Assembly: GCA_022539475.1 (NCBI GenBank)
Contig: VCMS01000030.1
Location: 62,001-126,000, forward strand
Length of the DNA: 64,000 nucleotides
Source: Gracilaria domingensis
Taxonomy: Eukaryota; Rhodophyta; Florideophyceae; Gracilariales; Gracilariaceae
Reading direction: 5' to 3'
The translations under genes were made by a program, and so were the position numbers. Positions within the stretch are counted from its first letter, which is position 1, and every line of letters starts with the position of its first letter. The notes beneath the pieces were generated by a model. It did no database searches and was not told the DNA's origin. It worked only from the letters and a program-made list of their open reading frames with translations. Shown piece by piece: positions 49,306 to 57,730 of this stretch.

Positions 49306-50799
49306 ATGGCGGCGCCGTCCGCCAACGGCGCGCCGCCGCCCGAGAGCGAGAGCGAGCGCGAGCTCAACTACGTCTCGCCGCTGTCCACGCGCTACGCGTC
49401 CAAGCCCATGCGCGAGAACTTTGCCGACGTGACGCGCTTCCGGCTGTGGCGCAAGCTGTGGATCGCGCTCGCCGACGCGCAGCGCCAGCTCGGGCTGCCC
49501 ATCTCGCAGCGCCAGCTGGACGCGCTGCGCGCCGCGCCCGACGTGGACGTGCGGCTGGCCGCGCGCTACGAGGCGCAGCTGCGCCACGACGTGATGGCGC
49601 ACGTGCACGCGCTGGGCGACCAGGTGCCGGAGGCGCGCGCCATCATCCACCTGGGCGCCACGTCGTGCTTTGTGACCGACAACTCGGAGATTGTTCAGAT
49701 GTGCGACGCGCTGGACATGATCATCGCCAGCGTGTGGCACGTGGTGTCCAACCTGTCGCGCTTCGCCATGCAGTACCGCCACATGCCGACGCTGGCGTTC
49801 ACGCACCTGCAGCCGGCGCAGCCGACGACGGTGGGCAAGCGCGCGGCGCTGTGGCTGCAGGACTTTTTGTTTGACGCGCACAACCTGGAGCACGTGCGGC
49901 GCTCGGTCAAGCTGCGCGGCGTCAAGGGCACCACCGGCACGCAGGCGTCGTTCCTGGCGCTGTTTGACGGCGACCACGACAAGGTGGAGCAGCTGGAGCG
50001 GCTGGTGACGCGCGCCATGGGCTTTGAGCACGCGTGGGCGCTGACGGGGCAGACGTACAGCCGCAAGCAGGACTTTTTGGTGCTGAGCGCGCTGGCGGGC
50101 GTCGGGCAGAGCGCGGCCAAGATGGGCAACGACATCCGGCTGCTGCAGCACATGAAGGAGCTGGAGGAGCCGTTTGGCGCGCAGCAGATCGGCTCGAGCG
50201 CGATGGCGTACAAGCGCAACCCGATGCGCTGCGAGCGCATCAACGCGCTGGCGCGCTTCCTGCAGACGCTGGTGCTGAACCCGGCCGAGACGGCCAGCAC
50301 GCAGTGGCTGGAGCGCACGCTGGACGACTCGGCCAACCGGCGGCTGGCGACGTCCGAGGCGTTTCTGACGTGCGACGCGATCGCGCAGCTGGCGCTCAAC
50401 GTGACGGACGGGCTGGTGGTGTACCCGCGCATGGTGGCCAAGCACGTGGCGGAGGAGCTGCCGTTCATGGCCACCGAGAGCATCCTGATGGCGGCGGTGC
50501 AGGCCGGCGGCGACCGGCAGACGCTGCACGAGGCGATCCGGCAGCACGCGATGGCGGCGGCGCGGCGCGTCAAGCAGCACGGGCTGGGCAACGACCTGCT
50601 GCAGCGCATCGAGGCGGACGAGCGCTTTGGCGCGGTGCGCGCGCGGCTGCGCGAGCTGTGCGACGGCGCGGCGTTTGTGGGGCGCGCGCCGCAGCAGGTG
50701 GAGCGCTTTGTGGCGGCGCATGTGGCGCCCGAGCTGGCGGCGCGCGAGCAGCGGCTGGCGCTGGCGCAGCGCGCGCCAAAGGGCGACGTGCGCGTGTAG
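49306..50799 (+). CDS. ADSL: Adenylosuccinate lyase
   Basis: Start placed at ATG 49306 (MAAPSANGAPPPESESE), which gives 497 aa, close to the animal enzyme (about 484). An in-frame ATG at 49102 would add 68 Ala/Pro/Arg residues from a microsatellite and could be a leader or transit peptide. The fumarase/aspartase fold shows YVSPLSTRYAS, LRHDVMAHVHALGD, IHLGATSCFVTDN, FTHLQPAQPTTVGKR, GVKGTTGTQASF and the signature loop QIGSSAMAYKRNPM, then LDDSANRR. It cleaves SAICAR and adenylosuccinate in purine synthesis. The signature has Ala where most eukaryotic forms have Pro (SSAMPYKRNP). Almost every codon ends in G or C. Confidence 0.96.
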   Translation: MAAPSANGAPPPESESERELNYVSPLSTRYASKPMRENFADVTRFRLWRKLWIALADAQRQLGLPISQRQLDALRAAPDVDVRLAARYEAQLRHDVMAHVHALGDQVPEARAIIHLGATSCFVTDNSEIVQMCDALDMIIASVWHVVSNLSRFAMQYRHMPTLAFTHLQPAQPTTVGKRAALWLQDFLFDAHNLEHVRRSVKLRGVKGTTGTQASFLALFDGDHDKVEQLERLVTRAMGFEHAWALTGQTYSRKQDFLVLSALAGVGQSAAKMGNDIRLLQHMKELEEPFGAQQIGSSAMAYKRNPMRCERINALARFLQTLVLNPAETASTQWLERTLDDSANRRLATSEAFLTCDAIAQLALNVTDGLVVYPRMVAKHVAEELPFMATESILMAAVQAGGDRQTLHEAIRQHAMAAARRVKQHGLGNDLLQRIEADERFGAVRARLRELCDGAAFVGRAPQQVERFVAAHVAPELAAREQRLALAQRAPKGDVRV

Positions 50800-51342
50800 C
50801 TGCGGCTCGGCAAGTGTTGTGTTTTGCCACGAGCTGGTAAAAGGGCGAATTCGTTTTTTTAAGGCACAAGCGTGAGCTCAATCATGAGAGAGGCAGTGAG
50901 TGAGTGAGGTGAATGCAAGATATGCTCTCTGTTGACACTGTATGATGGCGCGCTGTATGACGATTTTGTTGACGCAACTTGCAACGGTAGAGTTACTGAC
51001 GCTGTGCACTGCGGCAGGGCGTGTCCTTATCTCTTTTTTTTTTTTTTTGCGCCTCTGCCGCGAGATGGGCGCTGTATGATGGCGCGATACACGCGCTGTA
51101 TTACAGGGTTTTGAGAAGATGCACGCGCTCATCAGCATCAGCATGGGAGCTCATAATAATACCGCGCGTTGGTTGGACGCAGCGAATGCTCCTGGCGAGG
51201 AAGAACAACTTTGAGACTCTTTCAACTGGTGTGCAAGTACGGAACAAGAAGCAACGAACAACGAATTGGAGGCTTTATGCAACACACACAAAAAAAAAAA
51301 AAAAACAAAAGAAAAAGCAACAAAGCAAAAATGTTGTGACAC
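50800..51342. other. Convergent spacer ADSL/MYB with direct repeats and homopolymers
   Basis: 543 nt of A/T-richer sequence inside the GC-rich block. CTGTATGATGGCGCG occurs at 50938-50952 and again at 51072-51086. There is a T16-type run near 51033-51048 and an A-run near 51290-51304. No gene is seen. Confidence 0.6.
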
Positions 51343-51620
51343 TCACAGCTCCATGTCGGAGAACGACGCCAGCGCCGCGTCGCCGTCGGCCAGCGGCCCC
51401 AGGTCCTCCAGCTCGTCCGTCTCGCCGCCGCGCTTGCGCCGCGCGTCGCGCGCCAGCCCCGCCTCCAGCGCGCGCTCCATCTCCATCGCGTCCTCGCGCC
51501 CCTCCGTCGCCGTGCCAATGTAGTGCAGGTACGGGTCGGGCGCCGCCGCGCCGCCCGCGCCCGCGCCCGCGCCCGCGCCCGATGCCGCGCCCACAGTCGC
51601 AGCAGCGTGCGGGTGGTGGT

Positions 51621-51652
<32 letters not shown>

Positions 51653-52308
51653 CCGGCGCCGGCAGCGGTGGCGGCGCTGCACGCGCTGGAGCGCTTGAGC
51701 AGCTGGTCGTCGGCGGCGGCGGCGGCGGCGGCGGCGTGCTCGCGCGCGGCGCGCAGCGCGGCGCGCCGCCGCGCGTCGCGCTGAAAGTGGCTCTGCGACG
51801 CGGACAGCGCGTGCACGATGGAGGCGTCGATGGCGGACACGTCGGTGACGGACTTGCTGGCGAGCTTGATGGTCTGGTCGGCGGTGATGGTGACGATGGT
51901 GCACTTGTTGCCCACGGCGAGCTCGACGACGGGGCGCATGCCGGGCGGCATGTGGATGGGCTGCCCCGCCTCCATGCACTGGCGCGCCAGCCGCGCCATC
52001 TTCATCTGGAATTTCTGCGCGTGCGTGCGTACCTGCTTGGGCGTGCGCGTCTCCACGTAGTTGGAGATGGCCACGTATGCCTTCTCGCCGTACTCGGCCA
52101 CCGCCTCCAGGAAGCGCTCGTGCTCGTGCTCGGTCCAGTAGCGCGTCTGGCCCGCGCGCGGCGTGGTGCACTTGGCCACCAGCTGCGCCTTGTCCTTCTT
52201 GGTGCACGCCGTGTTCACCAGCGGCAGCGGCGGCGGCCGGCGCCGCGCGCGCGCGCTGCTGGTGGCGCTGCTGCGCTGCTTGGCGCCGGCGGCGCCGCCG
52301 GCGGCACC

Positions 52309-52360
<52 letters not shown>

Positions 52361-52445
52361 GAGCTGTGGTTGAGGCTGTGGCTGTGGCTGTGGCTGTGGC
52401 TGTGGCTGTGGCTGTGGCTGTGGCTGTTGTGGTTGTGGGTGTGGG

Positions 52446-52476
<31 letters not shown>

Positions 52477-52872
52477 GCTGCTGGCGTTGTTTTGATTGGG
52501 GGTGGGGGTGGGGGTGGGGGTGGGGGAGCAGAAGAGTAGACCGATTTCGCGCTTGGAGCATTGGGAGGCTTGGTTGGTTTCAGAGCAGAGAACAGATTTG
52601 GTTTCAAAAGTAGAGGGGTAGGCGCGCGCGCTCAGCAGCGGCGTGCTGTGCGACGAGCCGTGCTCGCTGGGGTTGGGCGTGCGCAGCTGCGGGCTGTGCG
52701 CGATCGTCGACGGCGACGACGGCGCGCTGCGCGGCACGCTGCGCGCGCGCAATGCGTCGGCGGCGGTGGCGGCGGCGGCGTGCTGCTCGGTGGCGGCGGC
52801 AGCGGCGGCGACGGCGGCAGCGGCGGCGGCGGCGGCGGCGCGGCGCGTCATGATGGGCGAGCACGACGACGA

Positions 52873-52908
<36 letters not shown>

Positions 52909-52941
52909 CTGCGGCGATGGCGACGGCGTCGGCGACGGCGT

Positions 52942-52980
<39 letters not shown>

Positions 52981-53076
52981 AATTGAGGCGCGCAGGAGCT
53001 GCAGCTCTCGTTCGAGGTGCGCAATGCGCTTGCGAGCGTCGCGCAACTGCTGTGCGGTGTGCGCCGACTCGAGCAT
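51343..53076 (-). CDS. SHAQKYF-type single-MYB transcription factor with extreme low-complexity arms
   Basis: Start placed at ATG 53076, which opens a short leucine-zipper-like helix (MLESAHTAQQLRDARKRIAH then LERELQLL); sequence upstream is open only through GC bias. The product is 577 aa. The N-terminal half is microsatellite-encoded: (SP)n, (TP)n, poly-Pro, poly-Ala, poly-Asn, (HS)n and (SN)n. The MYB repeat is at about residues 320-370: RYWTEHEHERFLEAVAEYG, then VETRTPKQVRTHAQKFQMKM, a THAQKFQ variant of SHAQKYF. The C-terminal part has Ala/Gly/Asp runs and ends acidic. Plant relatives are circadian or sugar-responsive DNA-binding proteins; targets here are unknown. Confidence 0.85.
52315..52520 (-). 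repeat. Coding trinucleotide and hexanucleotide microsatellites in the MYB gene
   Basis: On the plus strand, (TGCTGT)n at about 52311-52357, (GGCTGT)n at about 52376-52426, (TTG)n at about 52446-52476 and (GGGGGT)n at about 52500-52525. They encode Ser-Asn, His-Ser, poly-Asn and Thr-Pro stretches respectively. Units are nearly perfect, implying recent slippage. Confidence 0.9.
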
Positions 53077-53679
53077 GTGAGGCACGGCGGGGGGGGGGTA
53101 CACTCGGACGCGATGCGGCGCGCGGGAGCGGGCGGGGCGGGCGGGGGGGAGGGGAGGGGGGAGAAGGGGGGAGGGGCGTCGGCGGTGCGTCGCGGACGGA
53201 GGCGGGCGGCGGGCGGCGGGCGGCGGGGGTGCGCGAGAGAGAGCGCGCGCGCGGGGGAGCAGCCGCGGGGGGGCGGCGTTTTGGGGGGGGCGCGGCGCGG
53301 CGGCGCGGCGCGACACGCGCGCCTTTTTTGGGCGTGGGGGGGGGGGGGCGGGGCGCGCAGAAAACGCGCGCGCGGCGCGTGCGGCGCGCGCGCGCGTGGC
53401 GCGAGGTGCGCCGCGAGGTGCACGCCTGCAACGGCGCGGCGCGCGCGGCGCGGCGCGCGCGCGCCGGCCGCGGCCGCTTTATAGACGCGCCGCGCGCCGC
53501 GGCTAATAAAGAGCCGCGCGCGGCGCGGCGGCGCGCGCGCTTGCGTGCACAGCCGTCAGTGAGCGCCGGCTGCGCGCGCGCTTGTATGTGTCCCTTTTGC
53601 GCGCGCGCGCGCGCGGCGGCCGTTGCGCCAAGTGCGCGCCAACCCTCAAAAAGGCGCGCCGCGCGCGCCGCGCGCAGGC

Positions 53680-53716
<37 letters not shown>

Positions 53717-53785
53717 GCGCGCCACTCAGCGCGCGCCGCCGCCGCGCCGCGTGGCCACGCGCACAGCGCGCCCACGCGCCGCGCG

Positions 53786-53818
<33 letters not shown>

Positions 53819-53980
53819 GCGCGCGCCGCCGCGCCGCCGCGCCGAGCCGGGGAGGAGGCGCGCTCGCGCGCGCGCGCGCGCGCGCGCGCGAGAAGCGGCC
53901 GCCGTCGCGGCGCGGCGCGGCGTGCGCGCGCGCAAGCGCGAAGCGCGCGCGCGCACGCCGCGCGGCGCGCCGGCGGCGCG
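53077..53980. other. Extremely GC-rich spacer (MYB / inositol phosphate kinase)
   Basis: 904 nt with G-runs (53085-53350), CG alternation and a GCC triplet array (53685-53720). Long stop-free frames cross it in several phases but encode only Arg/Ala/Pro/Gly. It should contain the MYB promoter and the 3' end of the kinase gene. AATAAAG near 53503 is the only AT-rich island. Confidence 0.45.
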
Positions 53981-54565
53981 CTACGGCTCGCGCAGCAGCT
54001 GCGCCAGCAGCGCAATGAGGTAGTCCACGCCCTTGAGGTAGCCGTCGTCGCGCTGCCCGTGCGAGCGCACCGTGTGCGCAAAGTCAATCATGCGCACGTC
54101 CACGGCGCCGCGCCGCGCCGCCGCCGACACGCTGCCCTCGTACACCAGCAGCAGCGACGACGAGTAGAAGAAAAAGTGCGTCTGCGCCTGCAGCGAGCGC
54201 CGCAGCGCCTGCAGCCGCGCCAGCAGCGCCGCCGCGCACTCGGTGCGCACGCGCAGCGCGTCGTCGAAGAACCAGCGCAGCTGCGGCAGCAGGTCCGCCT
54301 CGCGCAGCGTGCGCCCGTGGTACTTGTCGCGCCACTCGAACACGCCGTCGTTGCTGCACGCGCTGCCGGCCGCGCGCTTGAACGACTGCATGCCGGTGAA
54401 GCGGATGCCGCAGCGCGCCGACGTGGTGGCGTTGGCCTTGGCAATGTGCCGCCGCCGCTTCTCCTCCGTCGCGTCGTCGTCGTAGTGGCGCGTCCCGATC
54501 TTGCAGTCCATCACGCACGGCAGCTCAAACTGCGCGTTGATGTCCTCCAGCTTGATGCTGCAGCT

Positions 54566-54603
<38 letters not shown>

Positions 54604-55013
54604 CGCTGCCGCGCTCGCCGCCCGCCAGCTTGGCGCGCCGCGCCCTCATCTGCGCCGCCCACGGCGACAGCGCCACGTGCACCGTGCCGTCCGCGCTGCG
54701 CCAGCGCACCCCGCCGCCCGCGCGCGCGCCCCTCGCCGCCGCCGCGGCGGCCGCGGCGGCGGCCGCGCGCGCCGCCGCCGCCGCCGCCGCCGCCGCGCCG
54801 TCCACGCGCCCGTAGAAGCGCGGCGTGTTGCGCCGAATCCAGCGCATGTCGGCCGGCAGCTGCTCGCTGTTGATGTACTCGTAGAAGGCGCACTCCTTGA
54901 GCAGCAGCGGCTTGAGAATGCGCCCCGACGCGCTCAGCGTCAGCTGCCCGTGCCCGCCCACCTGGTGCGGGTACGCCGCCGCCTCTGCCGCCGCCGCCGC
55001 GGTCGCCGCCGCG

Positions 55014-55062
<49 letters not shown>

Positions 55063-55090
55063 GCCGCTGCTGCTCGCCCGCCTCGTCCAT
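53981..55090 (-). CDS. Inositol polyphosphate kinase (IPMK/IP6K family)
   Basis: Start at ATG 55090 (MDEAGEQQRR); a GTG-initiated extension is not needed. The product is 369 aa. The family fingerprint PxxxDxKxG appears as PCVMDCKIGTRHYDDDA near residue 190, followed by GIRFTGMQSF, the hydrophobic strand SSSLLLVYEG and the metal-binding VRMIDFAHT near 333, with a C-terminal GYLKGVDYLIALLAQL. Such kinases phosphorylate IP3-IP5 or IP6 to higher inositol (pyro)phosphates. Three homopolymer insertions decorate the fold: Gln15 near the N-terminus, two poly-Ala runs around 110-130, and poly-Gly just before the catalytic motif. Substrate class (IPMK versus IP6K) cannot be decided. Confidence 0.9.
55018..55063 (-). 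repeat. CAG/CTG trinucleotide repeat (poly-Gln)
   Basis: About fifteen consecutive CTG triplets on the plus strand, read as CAG (Gln) near the N-terminus of the inositol phosphate kinase. Confidence 0.9.
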
Positions 55091-55329
55091 GCCGGCGGTC
55101 GTGCGCACTCGCCCGAGCCGCTGACAGCGCGTTTTGCCGCGCCGCGCAAAAAAAGCAAAACGCGCGCGCCGCCGCCGCCAAACGAGCCGATTCGCGCGCG
55201 CCGATTCCGAATCTTGGCCGCGCGCGCGCGCCGCCCCTTGGCCGCGCGCTGCCGCTGGCGTTGCGCGCCTCAGCGCGCGTCGCCGCCACTGTTATCCGTA
55301 AGGATACCTTCGTAGCACCAGCTTCGTAC
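55091..55329. promoter_or_regulatory. Divergent spacer inositol kinase/RING protein
   Basis: 239 nt between divergent start codons, GC-rich, with no obvious TATA box or CCAAT box. Both transcription units presumably start inside it. Confidence 0.4.
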
Positions 55330-55555
55330 ATGCCGCAGCAACCGACGCCGCCCGGCACGCCGCCGGCGTCCCTTCCCGCCGCGGATGCGCGCGCGGACCG
55401 CGCGGCCGCCGCCGTGCGGCGCGCGGCCGCCGCGTGCGCGGCGCTGCGCGCGTCGACGCTGTGCGCGGCGTGCCGCGCGCGCCCGCTGCACGCGCGCTCG
55501 TTCCGCTCGCTCGCGTGCGCGCACGCCTTCTGCGCGCGCTGCGCCGCGGCGGCGC

Positions 55556-55604
<49 letters not shown>

Positions 55605-55740
55605 GGCGCGCGCGGGCGAGTGCCCGGTGCGCGGGTGCGGGCTGCAGCTGCGGCCGGCCGACGTGGTGGAGGACGTGGGGCTGGGCGAGTTTCGCGCCGC
55701 GTGCTACCAGCTGCTGCTGTGGGCGCGGCGCCACGGCTGA
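55330..55740 (+). CDS. Small RING-finger-like protein with poly-Gly insertion
   Basis: Start at ATG 55330 (MPQQPTPPGTPPASLP); upstream in-frame codons lack ATG. The product is 136 aa. Cysteines and histidine fit a RING: LCAAC, then LACAHAFCARC, then CPVRGC. The order C-x2-C ... C-x-H-x2-C-x2-C ... C-x4-C leaves zinc ligands for two sites. A run of 16 Gly sits between the second and third ligand groups, encoded by (GGC)n at about 55560-55603. RING proteins are usually E3 ubiquitin ligases, but this short protein could be a partner or subunit. It is divergently paired with the inositol kinase. Coding status is supported mainly by the Cys/His spacing. Confidence 0.6.
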
Positions 55741-56456
55741 GAGGCGGCGCGGCTGCGTCTGTTGCTGCTCGTTGTGTGCGCCGCCAACGGGACGCCGCAG
55801 GCGCTTTTGGCCGTGCGATCGTGGCGGCGTCGGGGTGAGGTGCACGCCTGCCAGCGCGCGCGCACGGCGTGCACAGCGCTTTGCAATCTCGTGAGTGTGC
55901 AACACAAAAACAGTGTGGTAAAGAGTATGCTTACTATTGATGCAAGCGTTTTGATTTTGATGGCGCGATCAAGCAGCTTGTTCTGCCATCGCATTTGATG
56001 AAGCTGACTTGCAAGCTCCCTAGTGAGTCTCTTCTACATAGTATGCGCTCAACAGGAGCAGCCATGTGATGGTTCGCAAGCCGCCACCTGCACAAAAGAA
56101 AAAGGACGGCTTGTGTTGGTTTGATTTGCGCTTGCGGTGCAAGCAACGGAGCTACTAGTGAGCTGTTGAAGACGCGCGTTTGCGCAGCGCAAATGCGACA
56201 AAATTCAATTTTGCATTTTACTGCCAATATTATTACATTGGGCGCCCCATCAACGTGCCACAGCCAATCACCGCGCGCCAAGTGCGAGCAGAACCCCCCC
56301 CCCCCCCGTTGTGCCATCGACGCCGCCACGGCGCCGCCACTGCTGTGCTCTTCGCGCGCGCCGCCAATCTCCATCGCCTGGTCGCCGTCCGCAACCCACG
56401 CAGCCCCGCGCCCCGCCCGCTCCCGCAGATCCTGAAAAACGCCACCGCTCTCTTCC
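55741..56456. promoter_or_regulatory. Spacer RING/COX10 with CCAAT box, palindrome and C-run
   Basis: 716 nt of lower GC than its neighbours. It contains TTTGCGCAGCGCAAA at about 56188-56202, CCAAT at about 56265, and a run of about 14 C near 56290-56305. No gene is seen. Confidence 0.45.
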
Positions 56457-57557
56457 ATGGCGATGCTCAACGGCCGCATCTCGCACACAAAACACCTCAT
56501 TCGCGACTTGCTCAAGCTCTCCAAGTACCGCCTCAGTGCGTTGGTCGCCTTCACCGCCGGCGTCGGCTACGTCACGCGCGCTGATCCCGCCGATCCAGAT
56601 CCAGTCGCCGCTGCCAACGCCTCCTGCAACTATTACCGCCAGCTGGCCGCCACCACCGCGGGAACGTGGCTCGCGGCAGCGTGCGCCAACACGCTCAACC
56701 AGATGTATGAGATTCGATCCGACGCGCTCATGGCGCGCACGCGCCTTCGACCGCTGCCGGCCGGCCGCGTCGGCCTGGCGCACGCTGCGTGCTTCGCGCT
56801 CGCCACCGGCGCCTCCGGCATCGCCCTGCTGGCCGCGGAGACCAACAGCACCGCCGCGGGTCTGGCCGCGGCCAACATTGCGCTGTACAGCGCCGTGTAC
56901 ACCCCGCTCAAACCAGTCTCAACCGTCAACACCTGGGTCGGCGCCGTCGTCGGCGCGCTTCCCCCGGTGCACGGATGGGCCGCCGCAAGCGCCGGAAAGC
57001 TGCGCGGCGAGCGCGAGCGCGGCGCGTGCGCCCTAGCCTCGTTGCTGTTTCTGTGGCAGATTCCGCACTTCCACGCGCTGGCCGTCGTTGCGCGCCGCGA
57101 TTACGCGGCGGGCGGCTTGAAAATGCTCGCCGTCACCAACCCGCCCGCGAACGCGAGCTGCGCCAAGTGGACTGCGGCAGCCATGCTTCCGGTTGGCGCC
57201 TTGTTCACGTGGAGCGGCGTCGCAAGTGCGCCGTTTGCGTGCGAATCGGCCCTGCTTGGGTGGTGGCTGTATCGTGGCGCGCTCAATATGGTCACGGAAC
57301 CGACGTCGACCGTCGCAGCGAGGCAGCTGTTCCGCTCCTCGCTATGGTATCTGCCGATATCCATGTCTCTCTTACTTGTGCACCAGGTGCCGTACGCGTC
57401 AACGCTCGCACACACGCAGACGCCGCCGCCAGTTTCGAACGCCACGGAAATTCGTTTGCAACAGCCGTGGGAGATTATGGCACCGTTTCCGTTTCTACCA
57501 GTCCCGTGTGGAGTACCAGCTGTAGTTTTGGAAACGCGAGATAGAAACCTGCCTTGA
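56457..57557 (+). CDS. COX10: Protoheme IX farnesyltransferase (heme O synthase)
   Basis: A 366-aa UbiA-type polytopic membrane enzyme that converts heme B to heme O for cytochrome c oxidase in the mitochondrial inner membrane. The first prenyl-diphosphate/Mg motif is present: NTLNQMYEIRSDALMARTR followed by RPLPAGR. The second region appears as YTPLKPVSTVNTWVGAVVGA and the conserved loop FLWQIPHFHALAVVARRDY. Eight or so hydrophobic segments are visible. The C-terminal about 50 residues are an extra Pro-rich tail. There is no long presequence; the N-terminus is MAMLNGRISHTKHLIRDL. GC content falls from GC-rich to balanced within the last third of the gene. Confidence 0.95.
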   Translation: MAMLNGRISHTKHLIRDLLKLSKYRLSALVAFTAGVGYVTRADPADPDPVAAANASCNYYRQLAATTAGTWLAAACANTLNQMYEIRSDALMARTRLRPLPAGRVGLAHAACFALATGASGIALLAAETNSTAAGLAAANIALYSAVYTPLKPVSTVNTWVGAVVGALPPVHGWAAASAGKLRGERERGACALASLLFLWQIPHFHALAVVARRDYAAGGLKMLAVTNPPANASCAKWTAAAMLPVGALFTWSGVASAPFACESALLGWWLYRGALNMVTEPTSTVAARQLFRSSLWYLPISMSLLLVHQVPYASTLAHTQTPPPVSNATEIRLQQPWEIMAPFPFLPVPCGVPAVVLETRDRNLP

Positions 57558-57563
57558 GACCGT

Positions 57564-57581
57564 TTTTTTTTTTTTTTTGTC
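57564..57581 (+). other. T-run just after the COX10 stop
   Basis: A run of about 16 T follows the COX10 stop codon by a few bases. It may be 3' UTR slippage sequence; a terminator role is not established. Confidence 0.5.
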
Positions 57582-57730
57582 GACGTCGTCGTCGATACGC
57601 ACCTACTCTGTACCCTTGTAACTGATCATTAACTATATACACAAGAGCGAAACAGGTTTCAACTTTTTTACGTTTTGCATGCAATAAGCTCGAGACACAC
57701 GCACGGTTGTTGTGCTGTCTGACAACTTTC

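Noticed and set aside
48688-50721. 677-codon minus-strand frame opposite ADSL
   Set aside because: His/Arg/Val-rich composition is the mirror of GC-rich ADSL codons; ADSL is unambiguous.
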